Assembly (NCBI GenBank): GCA_018889975.1
Contig: CP076546.1
Location: forward strand, 4,278,501 to 4,342,500
Origin: Bacillus sp. NP157
GTDB lineage: Bacteria > Pseudomonadota > Gammaproteobacteria > Xanthomonadales > Rhodanobacteraceae
Reading direction: 5' to 3'
Length of the DNA: 64,000 nucleotides
Shown here in pieces: positions 10,818 through 19,889 of the stretch (positions are counted from its first letter, which is position 1; every line of letters starts with the position of its first letter). A program made the position numbers and the translations under genes. The notes beneath the pieces are model-generated. The model saw only the letters and a program-made list of their open reading frames with translations. It searched no databases and had not been told where the DNA came from.

Positions 10818-12058
10818 GGTGCCGCCGTCGCAGCCGCTGCCTTGTGCCTGCCCTTGCCGGTGGCCTTGCCGCCGGCAGGTGCTTCGCCCGCGGCCGGCTT
10901 GCTGCCCGGCACGGTGACCTTCGCGCCGTCGCTAAGGTGGTCGGCTCCATCGACGACGACCACGTCGCCGGCGGCCAGCCCGGCGGTGACCGCGACGTTG
11001 CCGTTCGCCGACGGCCCCAGGGTGACCTTGCGCAGGGCAACGGTGTCGTCGCTCTTCAGCTGGTAGACGAAGGTACCGGGCGAGCCGGTCTGCACCGCGG
11101 TGCTCGGCACGACGACCACGCCGCGCAGCGTGCGCACGAGCAGGTCCGCGTTGACGAACTGGTTGGGGAACAGCGCGCCCTGTGGGTTGGCGAACAGCGC
11201 GCGCAGCTTGACCGTGCCGGTGGAGGTGTCGACCTGGTTGTCGATGGTATCGAGCGTGCCCGTGGAAAGCTGGGTGCTGAAGGTGCGATCCCATGCCGAC
11301 ACCGTGCGCGGCTTGCCGTCGTCGCTGGGCGCGAGCACCTGCGAGAGGTCGTCTTCGGGCAGGGTAAACACCACCGAGATCGGATCGGTCTGGGTCACCA
11401 CCGCCAGGCCATCCGTGTCGGACGAGGTCACGTAGTTACCGACGTCGACCTGGCGCAGGCCGACGCGACCATCGATCGGGGAGACGATGCGTGCATAGGT
11501 GAGGTTGAGCTTCTCGCTGTCGACCTGGGCCTGGTCGGTGCGCACGGTGCCTTCGTACTGGTGCACGGTGGCCAGCGCGGTGTCGACGGTCTGCTTCGAG
11601 GTGGAATCCTGCGCGGCCAGTTGCTGGTAACGCCGGTAGTCCAGCCGGGCGTTTTCGAGCAGTGCCTGGTCACGCTGCAACTGCCCCTGGTACTGGGCCA
11701 GTGCGACTTCGTAAGGGCGTGGGTCGACCTGGGCGAGCAGGTCGCCCTTCTTCACCGGCTGGCCTTCCCGGAACGGGATGGCGGTGAGGTAGCCGCTGAT
11801 CTGCGACTTCACCGTGGCGGTCGCCAGCGAGGTCACCGTGCCCAGCGCCGTCAGCGTCACCGGGATATCTCCCGTGGTGGCGGTGGCGACGCCGACCGAG
11901 GTGCTGACCGTGCGGCCACCGGCCTTCGGCTGCCCCGCGCTGGTCAGCACGCGCCATACGATGACGGCGGCGATCACCGCCACCACGAGCAGCAGCCACG
12001 GCCACAGGCGGCGCGGGCGACGGGAAGAGGGGGCAGGCGAGGCGAGGGGCGTGGGCAT
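10814..12058 (-). CDS. mdtA: RND efflux periplasmic adaptor (membrane fusion protein), MdtA-like
   Basis: First gene of the efflux operon; 414 residues. An N-terminal signal-anchor ([17 protein letters not shown]) is followed by the barrel-sandwich/lipoyl region ([35 protein letters not shown] split by the hairpin), an alpha-helical coiled coil (residues ~115-175), then beta-barrel and membrane-proximal domains. This is the MdtA arrangement. A Lys/Ala-rich tail ([19 protein letters not shown]) is an extra. It bridges the two permeases and the outer-membrane lipoprotein. The start ATG lies about 190 bp from the divergent regulator gene, so the shared spacer probably holds both promoters. Confidence 0.93.
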   Translation of the reverse strand: MPTPLASPAPSSRRPRRLWPWLLLVVAVIAAVIVWRVLTSAGQPKAGGRTVSTSVGVATATTGDIPVTLTALGTVTSLATATVKSQISGYLTAIPFREGQPVKKGDLLAQVDPRPYEVALAQYQGQLQRDQALLENARLDYRRYQQLAAQDSTSKQTVDTALATVHQYEGTVRTDQAQVDSEKLNLTYARIVSPIDGRVGLRQVDVGNYVTSSDTDGLAVVTQTDPISVVFTLPEDDLSQVLAPSDDGKPRTVSAWDRTFSTQLSTGTLDTIDNQVDTSTGTVKLRALFANPQGALFPNQFVNADLLVRTLRGVVVVPSTAVQTGSPGTFVYQLKSDDTVALRKVTLGPSANGNVAVTAGLAAGDVVVVDGADHLSDGAKVTVPGSKPAAGEAPAGGKATGKGRHKAAAATAAP

Positions 12059-12251
12059 GCGAGGCGACCGGGCTTCATTGACGATGTCGGCACGGTGCGC
12101 CCCACGTGCGCGAGCGTCAATCTAAGTTGTTGATATTGATGCCTAATTACACACTGTGTCAGTTTCGACACGAAGCCACGTAATGGTGGTCCTGCGCGGG
12201 GCGATATCGCAGAATGACGCGAACGGGCCTCGGTCCCTTGCTGGAAACCCC
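12059..12251. promoter_or_regulatory. Divergent promoter region between efflux operon and two-component genes
   Basis: A 193-bp spacer, AT-rich around 12118-12150 in an otherwise GC-rich region, separates the adaptor gene from the response regulator gene. It contains a small inverted repeat GTGTC-N6-GACAC at 12156-12171, which could be a site for the response regulator. No canonical -35/-10 pair stands out, so exact promoters are not called. Confidence 0.45.
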
Positions 12252-12983
12252 GTGCAACCCGCCCACCTGCTGCTGGTCGAAGACGACCCCGACATCCGCT
12301 CGACGCTCGCCGGCTTCCTGCGCGGCAAGGGCTACGTGGTCGACGAGGCAGCGAGCGGCGAGGCCGCGATGGCCTACCTGGACCTGCCGGGGCTCGACCT
12401 CGTCCTGCTCGACGTGATGCTGCCGGGCATCGATGGCCTGGAGGTATGCCGGCGCATCCGCGCACGCGGCGGCCCGCGGATCATCATGCTGACCGCGCTG
12501 GGCGAGGCCACCGACAAGGTGGTGGGCCTGGAGATGGGTGCGGACGATTACGTGACCAAACCGTTCGACCTGCGCGAACTGCTCGCACGGGTTCGCGCGA
12601 TGCTGCGCCGGCCCGCGGCCGATGGTGCCCCCGTCGGTGCCGCGACGTCCGTGGATGCCGGTGACGTGGTGCTTCGCTTCGCGGGCTTTTCCTTCTTCCC
12701 CTACCGGCGCTTCGTTCGTTCGGCCGCCGGCGTGCGGATCCTGTTGACCGGCACCGAGACCGACCTGCTGCTTGCCCTGTGCAAGCATCCACGCCAGGTG
12801 CTTTCGCGCGACGAGCTGATCGCGCTCACCCGTGGCGAGGCCTTCCCCATCTCCGCACGTTCGGTCGACCTGCTGGTGAGCCGCTTGCGCCGCAAGCTGT
12901 CCACCACCGATCCGCTGGATAACCCCATCCGCACCATGCGCGCGGATGGGTATGTCCTGCACGCCGATGTCAGCCAGTCCTGA
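12252..12983 (+). CDS. OmpR-family response regulator
   Basis: Receiver domain first (LLLVEDDPDIR; phospho-acceptor Asp54 in LLDVMLPG; Lys103 in VTKPFDL), then a winged-helix output domain (LTGTETDLLLALCKHPRQ, ISARSVDLLVSRLRRKL, RTMRADGYVL). I chose the GTG at 12252 because it puts the receiver at residue 5, as in relatives. Longer in-frame starts at 12156 (GTG) and 12183 (ATG) would add a tail unlike any receiver and would swallow the inverted repeat in the spacer. The stop overlaps the kinase ATG (TGATG). Divergence from the RND operon suggests that it controls the pump, in the manner of BaeR; that role is inference. Confidence 0.9.
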   Translation: MQPAHLLLVEDDPDIRSTLAGFLRGKGYVVDEAASGEAAMAYLDLPGLDLVLLDVMLPGIDGLEVCRRIRARGGPRIIMLTALGEATDKVVGLEMGADDYVTKPFDLRELLARVRAMLRRPAADGAPVGAATSVDAGDVVLRFAGFSFFPYRRFVRSAAGVRILLTGTETDLLLALCKHPRQVLSRDELIALTRGEAFPISARSVDLLVSRLRRKLSTTDPLDNPIRTMRADGYVLHADVSQS

Positions 12984-14323
12984 TGCGTAACTTCTTCGCA
13001 ACCACCATCGGTCAGATCCTGGCCATCGTTGCCAGCGCGTCGGCAGCGACGTTCGGGTTGTTCCTGTTGCTGTTGATGCTGCTCTATCCGCACGTGCCAC
13101 CGGCGCCGCCGTGGCCGTGGCAGGCCGCGTATCGCGTCGAAGCCCTGGTCGATACCTTGCGTGACGTGCCGGCGAGCGACTATCCCGCCCTGCTTGCGGC
13201 GCCGCGTGCGCCGATCACCGAAGCGCGCCTGCTCGAAGCGCCGCCGGTGTGCGACGAGCTCACCAACGAGACGCGCGAGCTGGAATCGGTGCTCAACGAA
13301 GGCCTGTCCAACGGCAACGGGCCGGCCACCGTGCGCGTATGCAGCGGTGCGCCCGCCGAGACGGCGACCCAGGTGCTGGTACGCATGGGTGACCAGACGC
13401 TCGCCCTGCGCACGCATCGCGTGTCGCGTCCCCCGCCGCACCTCACCTTCCCCTTCGTCGGTGCGCTGCTGTTCCTCTGCGTAGGTGTCGCCGCGATGTC
13501 GACGTGGGCGGTGTGGCGCGTGGTCCGTCCGCTGCGCCGGCTCTCCGACAGCGCCGACGCGTTCGGCCGGGACATGGCGGTCGAGCCGCTGGCCGAAGAG
13601 GGGCCCCTCGAAATCCAGCGCGCCGCCGCTGCGTTCAATCGCATGCAGCAACGGGTGACCCGTGTGCTGCAGGATCGCACCCGCATGCTTGCCGCGGTCG
13701 GCCACGACCTGCGCACGCCGCTGACCCGGATGCAGCTCTCGCTGCAGGCCGCGGAGCCCACGCCGGTGCCACTGCATGCGCGCCTCCTGCGCGACATCGG
13801 CCACATGCGGGTGATGGTCGATTCCGCGCTGGCCTATCTCAGCGCCACCGCCGAGGTGGAGCCACGCGAGCCGATGGATGTCGCCGCGCTGCTGCAATCG
13901 CTCTGCGACGATTACGCCGACGGCGGTGCGGACGTTGGCTACGACGGCGTGGACGAAGCCGTGGCGCCGTGCCGGCCGAATGCGATCCAGCGTGCGATGG
14001 CCAACCTGCTCGACAACGCGGTGCAGTACGGCACCGCGGTGCGCGCGCAGGCGGGGACGGATGGCGACTACGTGCGGATCACCATTGCCAACGACGGCAG
14101 CGTGATCCCGGCGGACCGGCTGGACGACATCTTGGAGCCCTTCGTCCGCCTCGATCCGGCACGCAACGATCGTCCGGGCAGCGTCGGGCTTGGCCTCTCC
14201 ATCGTGCGTGACATCGTCGCCGACCACGGCGGCACCCTGGACATCGCCAACCGCCCTGCCAACGACGGCGTGGTGGTTACGGTGTGCTTGCCGCTGCGGG
14301 CGCCGGGCGCAGCGTCGCCATGA
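12983..14323 (+). CDS. Sensor histidine kinase
   Basis: The 446-residue protein has TM1 (about residues 10-33), a ~120-residue periplasmic sensor region, TM2 (PFVGALLFLCVGVAAMSTWAVW) and a HAMP linker. Then come the dimerisation box VGHDLRTPLTRMQ with the phosphorylated His241 and the ATPase domain with N-box NLLDNAVQYG and G-box VGLGLSIVRDIV. The order HAMP-HisKA-HATPase is that of EnvZ/BaeS-type kinases. The periplasmic region carries two cysteines (PPVCDE and RVCSG) that could pair. The last 47 bp overlap the 3' end of the convergent diguanylate cyclase gene. Confidence 0.93.
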   Translation: MRNFFATTIGQILAIVASASAATFGLFLLLLMLLYPHVPPAPPWPWQAAYRVEALVDTLRDVPASDYPALLAAPRAPITEARLLEAPPVCDELTNETRELESVLNEGLSNGNGPATVRVCSGAPAETATQVLVRMGDQTLALRTHRVSRPPPHLTFPFVGALLFLCVGVAAMSTWAVWRVVRPLRRLSDSADAFGRDMAVEPLAEEGPLEIQRAAAAFNRMQQRVTRVLQDRTRMLAAVGHDLRTPLTRMQLSLQAAEPTPVPLHARLLRDIGHMRVMVDSALAYLSATAEVEPREPMDVAALLQSLCDDYADGGADVGYDGVDEAVAPCRPNAIQRAMANLLDNAVQYGTAVRAQAGTDGDYVRITIANDGSVIPADRLDDILEPFVRLDPARNDRPGSVGLGLSIVRDIVADHGGTLDIANRPANDGVVVTVCLPLRAPGAASP

Positions 14324-16064
14324 TTGCGCGGTTGCGGCCCGCCGCCTTGGCCGCGTACATCGCTTCGTCGGCCTTCATCAGCAGGCGGTCGAGGTCGTAG
14401 CCGAAGGTGCCGGTACAGGCGACGCCGAAGCTCGCCGTCGCCCGTGCGATCGTCCGGTGCTCGGTGGATGGCTCGCCGATCGCCACGCGCACGCGCTCGA
14501 CCCGCTCGAGCGCCTGCGCCGGTGTCGTCGCCCGGAACAGCACCGCGAACTCCTCGCCACCCAGCCGGCCGAAGACGTCGTTCGCCGCGAGGTGGTCGCG
14601 ACATTCGGCGACCACCCGCAGCAGCACCCAGTCACCCTCGGCGTGCCCGAAGCTGTCGTTGATCTGCTTGAAGTGGTCGAGGTCGAACAGGGCCAGCGCG
14701 ATCGGTTCGCGGCTGCGCGATGCTTCCGCGAGCGCAGCCGTGCACTGGTCGACGAAATACTGCCGGTTGCTGATCCCGGTGAGGCTGTCGTGCCGGGCCT
14801 GGCGCATGAAGCGGCGTTGCGAGCGTCGCGTACGCAGCAGCCACAGCACGATCGTCGCCGTGAGCGTCAGCAGCATCAGGAAATACAGCCGGTTGGTCTG
14901 CGCATCGCGCAGGTCGGCTTCGCGTTGCAGGTGCAGGATCTGGTTTTGTTTGTCGAGGCCATCGGCCTCGAGCCGGCTGGCGCCGAGCTCCTGCTTGACG
15001 ACCTGGTAGGCGAGCGCACGCGCCGTCACGTCGTCGAGGTAGCCCTTGTCGGCGGCCATGTGCCGTTCCAGCCAGCCGGTCGCCGCACGCCAGTCACCGC
15101 GCTTCTTCGCCACCAGGTAGGCCGTCCTGGTCGCGGAGACCAGTGTTTCGGAAAACTCGCCCTGTACGCCGTTCCTGATCGCGGCCATGGCGTGCCGCTC
15201 GGCACCGTCGACGTTGCCGACCGCCCACGCGGCGCGCGCCATCAAGGCGTCGAACTGCGCGGTCTGGATCGGGTACTGGTCGCGGACCACGGAGGCGTAG
15301 TAACGCTCGAGCAGCGCCGTGGCGGCCGTGGCGTCGCCGCGCGCGATGGCGCTCTCGGCCACGTCCGCGCGCAGCGCGTTCGCGACGAGCACTTCGCCGG
15401 CCTTCTGGCAGTCGGCGACCCACTGCACGAACGCCGGGCTGTTGCCGTCCACGCGCCCGCCGCGATATTGCGCATGCAGCTTGACCATGTTCGCCTTGCA
15501 CGCTTCCGCGGGCGTGACGGCCTCGGCCACGCCGCGGTCCGCGTAGTCGGCGGCGAGGTCGTATTGCCCGGCCGTGGTCAGCATCTGGGCGGCTTCCAGC
15601 AGCGCCTGCAGGCGCGCGGGGTGGTCGGTGACGCCCGGCAGCGCGGTGACCATGCCGTTGAGGCGGATGAAGGCGTCCTGGTAGCGGTGGCCGATGCCGA
15701 GGATGTTGATCAGCGTCGCGGTCGCGCGCAGTCGCAGCACCTTGCCCGGCGAATGGTCGGCGATGTCTTCGAGCAGGGGCAGGGCCCTGGGATAGTCGCC
15801 GCCGTAGGCTACCTGCCAGGCCACCAGGTAATCGAAGTGCGCGCGTGCGTCGGTGGCCAGCGTGTCGCGCACGCGCCCGAGGCGGTCCAGCGTTGCGACG
15901 AATCCCGGGTGGTCGGAGGTCTTGCTGGCGTCGATGGTGGCGAGGGTCGCCGCGGCGTCCTCGCCGGGGCGAAGCTGAGCGCGTGCATCGCCGGCGTGGT
16001 ACGCCAGCGTCAGGAACGCGAGCACCGACAACCAGCGGTGCAACGGGCGGTGTGTCACGGACAT
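14277..16064 (-). CDS. Membrane-bound diguanylate cyclase with periplasmic helical-repeat sensor
   Basis: This 595-residue protein has a signal sequence (about 1-29) and a long alpha-helical, TPR-like periplasmic region (about 35-370). A single TM follows at about 393-410, then a C-terminal GGDEF domain starting near RHDSLTGISNR. The active site is GGEEF at about 502-506, with FDLDHFKQINDSFGH upstream, so it should make cyclic-di-GMP. The position of the product-inhibition site (RxxD five residues before GGEEF) reads AAND, so feedback inhibition is probably lost. It is monocistronic and convergent with the histidine kinase. The signal sensed through the repeat region is unknown. Confidence 0.9.
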   Translation of the reverse strand: MSVTHRPLHRWLSVLAFLTLAYHAGDARAQLRPGEDAAATLATIDASKTSDHPGFVATLDRLGRVRDTLATDARAHFDYLVAWQVAYGGDYPRALPLLEDIADHSPGKVLRLRATATLINILGIGHRYQDAFIRLNGMVTALPGVTDHPARLQALLEAAQMLTTAGQYDLAADYADRGVAEAVTPAEACKANMVKLHAQYRGGRVDGNSPAFVQWVADCQKAGEVLVANALRADVAESAIARGDATAATALLERYYASVVRDQYPIQTAQFDALMARAAWAVGNVDGAERHAMAAIRNGVQGEFSETLVSATRTAYLVAKKRGDWRAATGWLERHMAADKGYLDDVTARALAYQVVKQELGASRLEADGLDKQNQILHLQREADLRDAQTNRLYFLMLLTLTATIVLWLLRTRRSQRRFMRQARHDSLTGISNRQYFVDQCTAALAEASRSREPIALALFDLDHFKQINDSFGHAEGDWVLLRVVAECRDHLAANDVFGRLGGEEFAVLFRATTPAQALERVERVRVAIGEPSTEHRTIARATASFGVACTGTFGYDLDRLLMKADEAMYAAKAAGRNRAIMATLRPAPAAASTP

Positions 16065-16317
16065 GCGTCTGCGCGCTCAGTGACCCGCGCGGTCCGGCAT
16101 GGACGCGATCTTGGCTTTCTGCACGATGTCCCCCTTTCCCCTCGCACTGGCAGAACCCCCCGGTCCATCCAGCACGTGCACGATCTTAGCGCGGCGTGAC
16201 CTGGCCGGCGCGCTGGACGACCGGCCTGGCGCGCTGCCTGCAAAGCGCCACATCCCGGCCCTCTAACCGCCGCGAACGCCCCACAACCTGCCTCCACGCT
16301 CCCCCTGGAACCGACGC

Positions 16318-17502
16318 ATGACCCGCTTGCCCGGACTGGACACCCTGCGCGCCGTTGCCGTCGCGTGGGTCATGCTCTTCCACAGTTACCTTGTCGGCGG
16401 CCTCGGCGAAAACTTTGGCCTGCTCGAGCGTGCCGGCTGGATGGGCGTCGACCTGTTCTTCGTCCTCAGCGGCTTCCTGATCGGCTCGCAGGTCTTCCGT
16501 GGGCTGCGCGACGGTGGCTCGCTCGACCTGCGTGCGTTTTATGCACGCCGTGCCGCGCGCATCCTTCCGGCCTTCCTTGTCGTGCTGGGGCTCTACGTGG
16601 CGTGGCCGGCCTGGCGCGAAACACCGCAGATGCAGCCGGCCTGGCAGTTCCTCACCTTCACCTTCAACCTGTGGTTCGACGCGCCGGACCGCTACGCCTT
16701 CTCGCATGCGTGGTCGCTGTGCGTGGAGGAACACTTCTACCTCTTGTTCCCGCTGCTGGCGCTGCTGCTTGCGCGGCGGATGACGACGCGTCGTTTCGTT
16801 GCGTCCTGCCTGCTGGTCGTCCTCGGCGGCATCGTCCTGCGCGGCGTGCTGTGGCAGGCCATCATCGGCCCGCGCATCGGCACCGACCTGCCTGTTGGTC
16901 CGCCGTTCCTCCAGTTCCTCTACTACCCCACGTATGCGCGACTGGACGGGCTCGTGGCGGGCGTCGCGCTGGCGGCCTGCGCGGTGTATCGGCCCGTGTG
17001 GCTGGCGCGGGCACAGGCGCGTGGCGGCCTCCTGCTGCTCGGTTCGGCCGTGTTGCTCGGCGCGTGCATCGCGCTGTGCGAGGGCCGTCGCCTTGGCTTC
17101 TGGCCCAACACCGTCGGCTACCCGCTGATCGCCCTCGCCATGGCGGGTTTCGTCGCTGCCGGCGCCGGCGGCACGTGGCTGGCGCGCTGGCGTATCCCCG
17201 GGGCGGGATGGCTGGCCCGCGCGTCCTACAGCCTTTACCTAAGCCACAAGGGCGCCTTCATGCTGGCCGAGGCGGCGATGGGCGGCCGGCTGGATACCAG
17301 TCCCGTGCTCCGCTTCATGGTCTTCGTCGTGGTCGTGCTGGCCGTGGGCGCCACGCTGCACTACACCGTGGAACGGCCCTTCCTGCGCTGGCGCGAGCGT
17401 CGTTCGGCTACCCTACGTGGATCGTCTCCGGCGCAGGGCAACAGCGTGGCAGTCATCGCAGCGGAGGCCGGCATGCCGGCCACAGGGCAGCTCGAACCGT
17501 GA
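16318..17502 (+). CDS. Acyltransferase 3 family integral membrane protein (OafA/YrhL type)
   Basis: A 394-residue multi-spanning protein starting MTRLPGLDTLRAVAVAWVMLFH, where the catalytic His of the family sits in the first TM. The WMGVDLFFVLSGFLIG and FYARRAARILPAFL stretches are hallmarks of acyltransferase-3 proteins that acylate sugars, O-antigen or peptidoglycan using acyl-CoA. Roughly ten TM segments are visible. Its stop overlaps the GTG of the next gene (GTGA), implying coupled translation with an apparently unrelated cobalamin enzyme. The 250 bp upstream show no gene and no clear promoter. Substrate unknown. Confidence 0.9.
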   Translation: MTRLPGLDTLRAVAVAWVMLFHSYLVGGLGENFGLLERAGWMGVDLFFVLSGFLIGSQVFRGLRDGGSLDLRAFYARRAARILPAFLVVLGLYVAWPAWRETPQMQPAWQFLTFTFNLWFDAPDRYAFSHAWSLCVEEHFYLLFPLLALLLARRMTTRRFVASCLLVVLGGIVLRGVLWQAIIGPRIGTDLPVGPPFLQFLYYPTYARLDGLVAGVALAACAVYRPVWLARAQARGGLLLLGSAVLLGACIALCEGRRLGFWPNTVGYPLIALAMAGFVAAGAGGTWLARWRIPGAGWLARASYSLYLSHKGAFMLAEAAMGGRLDTSPVLRFMVFVVVVLAVGATLHYTVERPFLRWRERRSATLRGSSPAQGNSVAVIAAEAGMPATGQLEP

Positions 17503-18797
17503 CGCGCCATGCGCCCGCGCTGCTGGTTTCCGCGCCTGCATCGGGCCAGGGCAAGACCAGCATCACCGCTGCGCTGGCCCGTGCCCACGCACGACTCGGG
17601 CGCCGCGTCCGCGTGTTCAAGACCGGCCCGGATTTCCTCGATCCGATGGTCCTTGCCCGTGCCAGCGGCGCTGCGGTGTACCAGCTGGATCCGTGGATGG
17701 GCGGCGAGGACGACGTGCGCTCGCGCCTCTACGCCGCGGCCGGCGAGGCCGACCTGATCCTCGTCGAAGGGGTGATGGGCCTGTTCGATGGCACGCCCTC
17801 CAGCGCTGACCTCGCCGCGCGCTTCGGCCTGCCGGTGCTCGCCGTCATCGACGGCTCGGCGATGGCGCAGACGTTCGGCGCGCTCGCCCACGGCCTGGCC
17901 ACCTATCGCAGCGACGTGCACGTGCACGGCGTCCTCGCCAATCGCGTGGCCGGCGACTACCACGCAGCACTCCTGCGCGAGAGCCTTCCGCCTTCGCTCA
18001 CGTGGTTTGGATTCGTCCCCGGCGACGTGGCGATGGCCTTGCCCGAGCGGCACCTGGGCCTGGTCGCCGCCGACGAGCTCGGCGACCTCGATGCGCGGCT
18101 CGATGGCCTGGCCGATGCATTGTCGGGCAGCCACGCACTGGCGTTGCCGCTGCCCGTCGCCTTCGCACCGGTGGCGGCGGCGTCATCGGTCCACGGGCAT
18201 GCGCCGCTGGCGGGCGTGCGCATCGCCGTGGCCCACGACGCGGCCTTTTGCTTCGTCTATCCCGCGAACCTCGACGTCCTGCGCGAGGCCGGCGCGTCGA
18301 TCGTTCCGTTCTCGCCCCTTGCCGGCGATGCATTGCCGCCCTGTGACGCAGCGTGGCTACCGGGCGGCTATCCCGAACTACACATGGACGTCCTCGCAGC
18401 GCATGACGGCCTGCGCGATGCCCTGCGTGCGCACGTGGATGCGGGAAAACCGTTGCTCGCCGAATGCGGCGGCCTGCTCTATGCGCTGGAAACGCTCGAG
18501 GACGTCGCGGGAAACCATGCACCCATGGCGGGTCTGATGCGTGGCCATGCAACGGTACAGCCACGCATGGCCGCCCTCGGCATGCAATCCGTCACGTTGC
18601 CCGAGGGCACGCTACGCGGCCACTCGTTCCACTTCGCGCGCGCCGAGATCGATGCTCCGGCCCTGGCCGTCGCCGTCAATCCATCCGGCGGTCCCACCGT
18701 CGAAGCGGTGTACCGTCGCAACCGGATGACCGCGACCTTCATGCATCTCTATTTCCCGTCGAATCCCCACGCCGCCGTGCAGCTGTTTTCTGCATGA
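17499..18797 (+). CDS. cobB: Cobyrinate a,c-diamide synthase
   Basis: This 432-residue enzyme amidates the a and c carboxylates of (hydrogeno)cobyrinate using glutamine and ATP in corrinoid synthesis. It has an N-terminal dethiobiotin-synthetase-like domain with P-loop SAPASGQGKTS (Lys19). A C-terminal class-I glutamine amidotransferase domain follows, with Cys323 in LLAECGGLLYAL and a late histidine in RGHSFHF. The frame is open far upstream, but that part is antisense-like shadow of the acyltransferase; the GTG at 17499, overlapping the acyltransferase stop, gives a family-like N-terminus. No other cobalamin gene and no cobalamin riboswitch are in the window. A bidirectional terminator follows. 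Confidence 0.9.
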   Translation: MTRHAPALLVSAPASGQGKTSITAALARAHARLGRRVRVFKTGPDFLDPMVLARASGAAVYQLDPWMGGEDDVRSRLYAAAGEADLILVEGVMGLFDGTPSSADLAARFGLPVLAVIDGSAMAQTFGALAHGLATYRSDVHVHGVLANRVAGDYHAALLRESLPPSLTWFGFVPGDVAMALPERHLGLVAADELGDLDARLDGLADALSGSHALALPLPVAFAPVAAASSVHGHAPLAGVRIAVAHDAAFCFVYPANLDVLREAGASIVPFSPLAGDALPPCDAAWLPGGYPELHMDVLAAHDGLRDALRAHVDAGKPLLAECGGLLYALETLEDVAGNHAPMAGLMRGHATVQPRMAALGMQSVTLPEGTLRGHSFHFARAEIDAPALAVAVNPSGGPTVEAVYRRNRMTATFMHLYFPSNPHAAVQLFSA

Positions 18798-18832
18798 CCG
18801 GTGCGGTGTCCTTGGCGGGCAGGCGACAACGT

Positions 18833-18864
18833 AAAAAGGGCGCCCCGAGGGGCGCCCTTCTTCG
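18833..18864. terminator. Bidirectional rho-independent terminator
   Basis: A 10-bp stem AAGGGCGCCC with a CGAG loop is flanked by A-rich and T-rich sequence on its two sides. It lies between the convergent cobB and glutaredoxin-rhodanese genes. Confidence 0.85.
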
Positions 18865-18882
18865 TTTACCCGAGCGCCTGGA

Positions 18883-19806
18883 TCAGTAACGCGGCACGGT
18901 CGGGTCGATTTCGCGCGACCACGCATCCATGCCGCCATCGACGCTGTAGATCTGCGTGAAGCCGTGGGCAGCCATGCGCTCGGCCGCGGTGCGGCTGGAG
19001 ATGCCGTGGTGGCAGATGAACGCGATGGCGGTGTCCTTCGGCAGCGAGGCCAGGCCTTCGTAGCCTTCCTCGTCGAGGATGCGCGCACCGGCAAGCGGAG
19101 CGGCGGCCGCGCGGCCGTGGGCCGGGCGGACGTCGACCAGCACCACGTCGCCGGCGGCCAGGCGGTCCTTCAGCTCATGCACGCTCATCGAGGCGATTTC
19201 GACCGCGCCCGGGAACTTCAGGCTGAGGCCTTCGCCCTGCACCGTGCTGACCCAGTCGATCACAATGCCCTTGGCGCGCTGCGCACTGCCCGGGTCGAAA
19301 TGCACTTCGATGCCGCTGGCCACGGTGACGATGTCGTGGTCGCCGGCCGGGGCGAGCTGGAAGCCGGCGCTGTGGTCCGGGCCGATTTCCAGGTGCAGGG
19401 CCATGCCCTGGGCATTGGCCATGCCACCACGGATGGCCTCGGCGGCCTTTTCGGTGATGGTGATTTCCGGCGGGGTGCGGTCCGGGGCGCTGGCGCCGAA
19501 CAGCGTGTACAGCTCACCGCTGGTGTACATCTGGCGGATGATGTCCGAGCCGCCGACCAGCTCGCCCTTGACGTAGAGCTGCGGGATCGTCGGCCACTGG
19601 CCGTATTCCTTGATGCCCTCGCGGATTTCCGGGTCTTCCAGCACGTTCACCGTGTGGTACTGGCCGACGACGTCGTTCAGCGTGTTGGTGGCGGCGGCGG
19701 AGAAGCCACACATCGGCTGCTGGCGCGTGCCCTTCATGAACAGCACGACCTCGTGCTCGGCCAGGAGGGATTCGATGCGCTCGCGGGTGGGGGTATCAAG
19801 GGCCAT
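18883..19806 (-). CDS. Monothiol glutaredoxin fused to IscA-like and rhodanese domains
   Basis: Three domains can be read in 307 residues. Residues 1-107 are a Grx4-type monothiol glutaredoxin with CGFS (Cys33) and WPTIPQLYVKGE. Residues ~112-190 resemble an A-type Fe-S carrier (ITITEKAAEAI, GFQLAP, FDPGSAQ) but hold no cysteine. Residues ~205-307 are a rhodanese with the active-site loop CHHGISSR (Cys265). CGFS glutaredoxins bind glutathione-ligated [2Fe-2S] clusters and pass them on; rhodaneses handle sulfane sulfur. The fusion suggests a single protein for cluster or sulfur handling. The gene stands alone, facing the terminator after cobB. Family assignment is firm; the combined role is inferred. 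Confidence 0.88.
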   Translation of the reverse strand: MALDTPTRERIESLLAEHEVVLFMKGTRQQPMCGFSAAATNTLNDVVGQYHTVNVLEDPEIREGIKEYGQWPTIPQLYVKGELVGGSDIIRQMYTSGELYTLFGASAPDRTPPEITITEKAAEAIRGGMANAQGMALHLEIGPDHSAGFQLAPAGDHDIVTVASGIEVHFDPGSAQRAKGIVIDWVSTVQGEGLSLKFPGAVEIASMSVHELKDRLAAGDVVLVDVRPAHGRAAAAPLAGARILDEEGYEGLASLPKDTAIAFICHHGISSRTAAERMAAHGFTQIYSVDGGMDAWSREIDPTVPRY

Positions 19807-19889
19807 GGGAGGGGATCACCGCAAAGGAAAGAGGGCCATTTTACTGGCATCCCTCGCAGATGGGCGCTATCAATGTGAAATCAACCCAC

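Noticed and set aside
9108..11066. About 650-codon open frame antisense to the MdtB-like permease and adaptor genes
   Set aside because: It crosses two real genes and has the amino-acid composition of a GC-rich antisense shadow.
12156..12251. N-terminal extension of the response regulator from the GTG at 12156
   Set aside because: The extra 32 residues do not look like a receiver domain and would include the inverted repeat of the shared promoter region.
16065..16317. Possible cobalamin riboswitch or small RNA upstream of the acyltransferase-cobB pair
   Set aside because: I could not find the conserved cobalamin-riboswitch core or any strong hairpin; the stretch looks like plain intergenic sequence.
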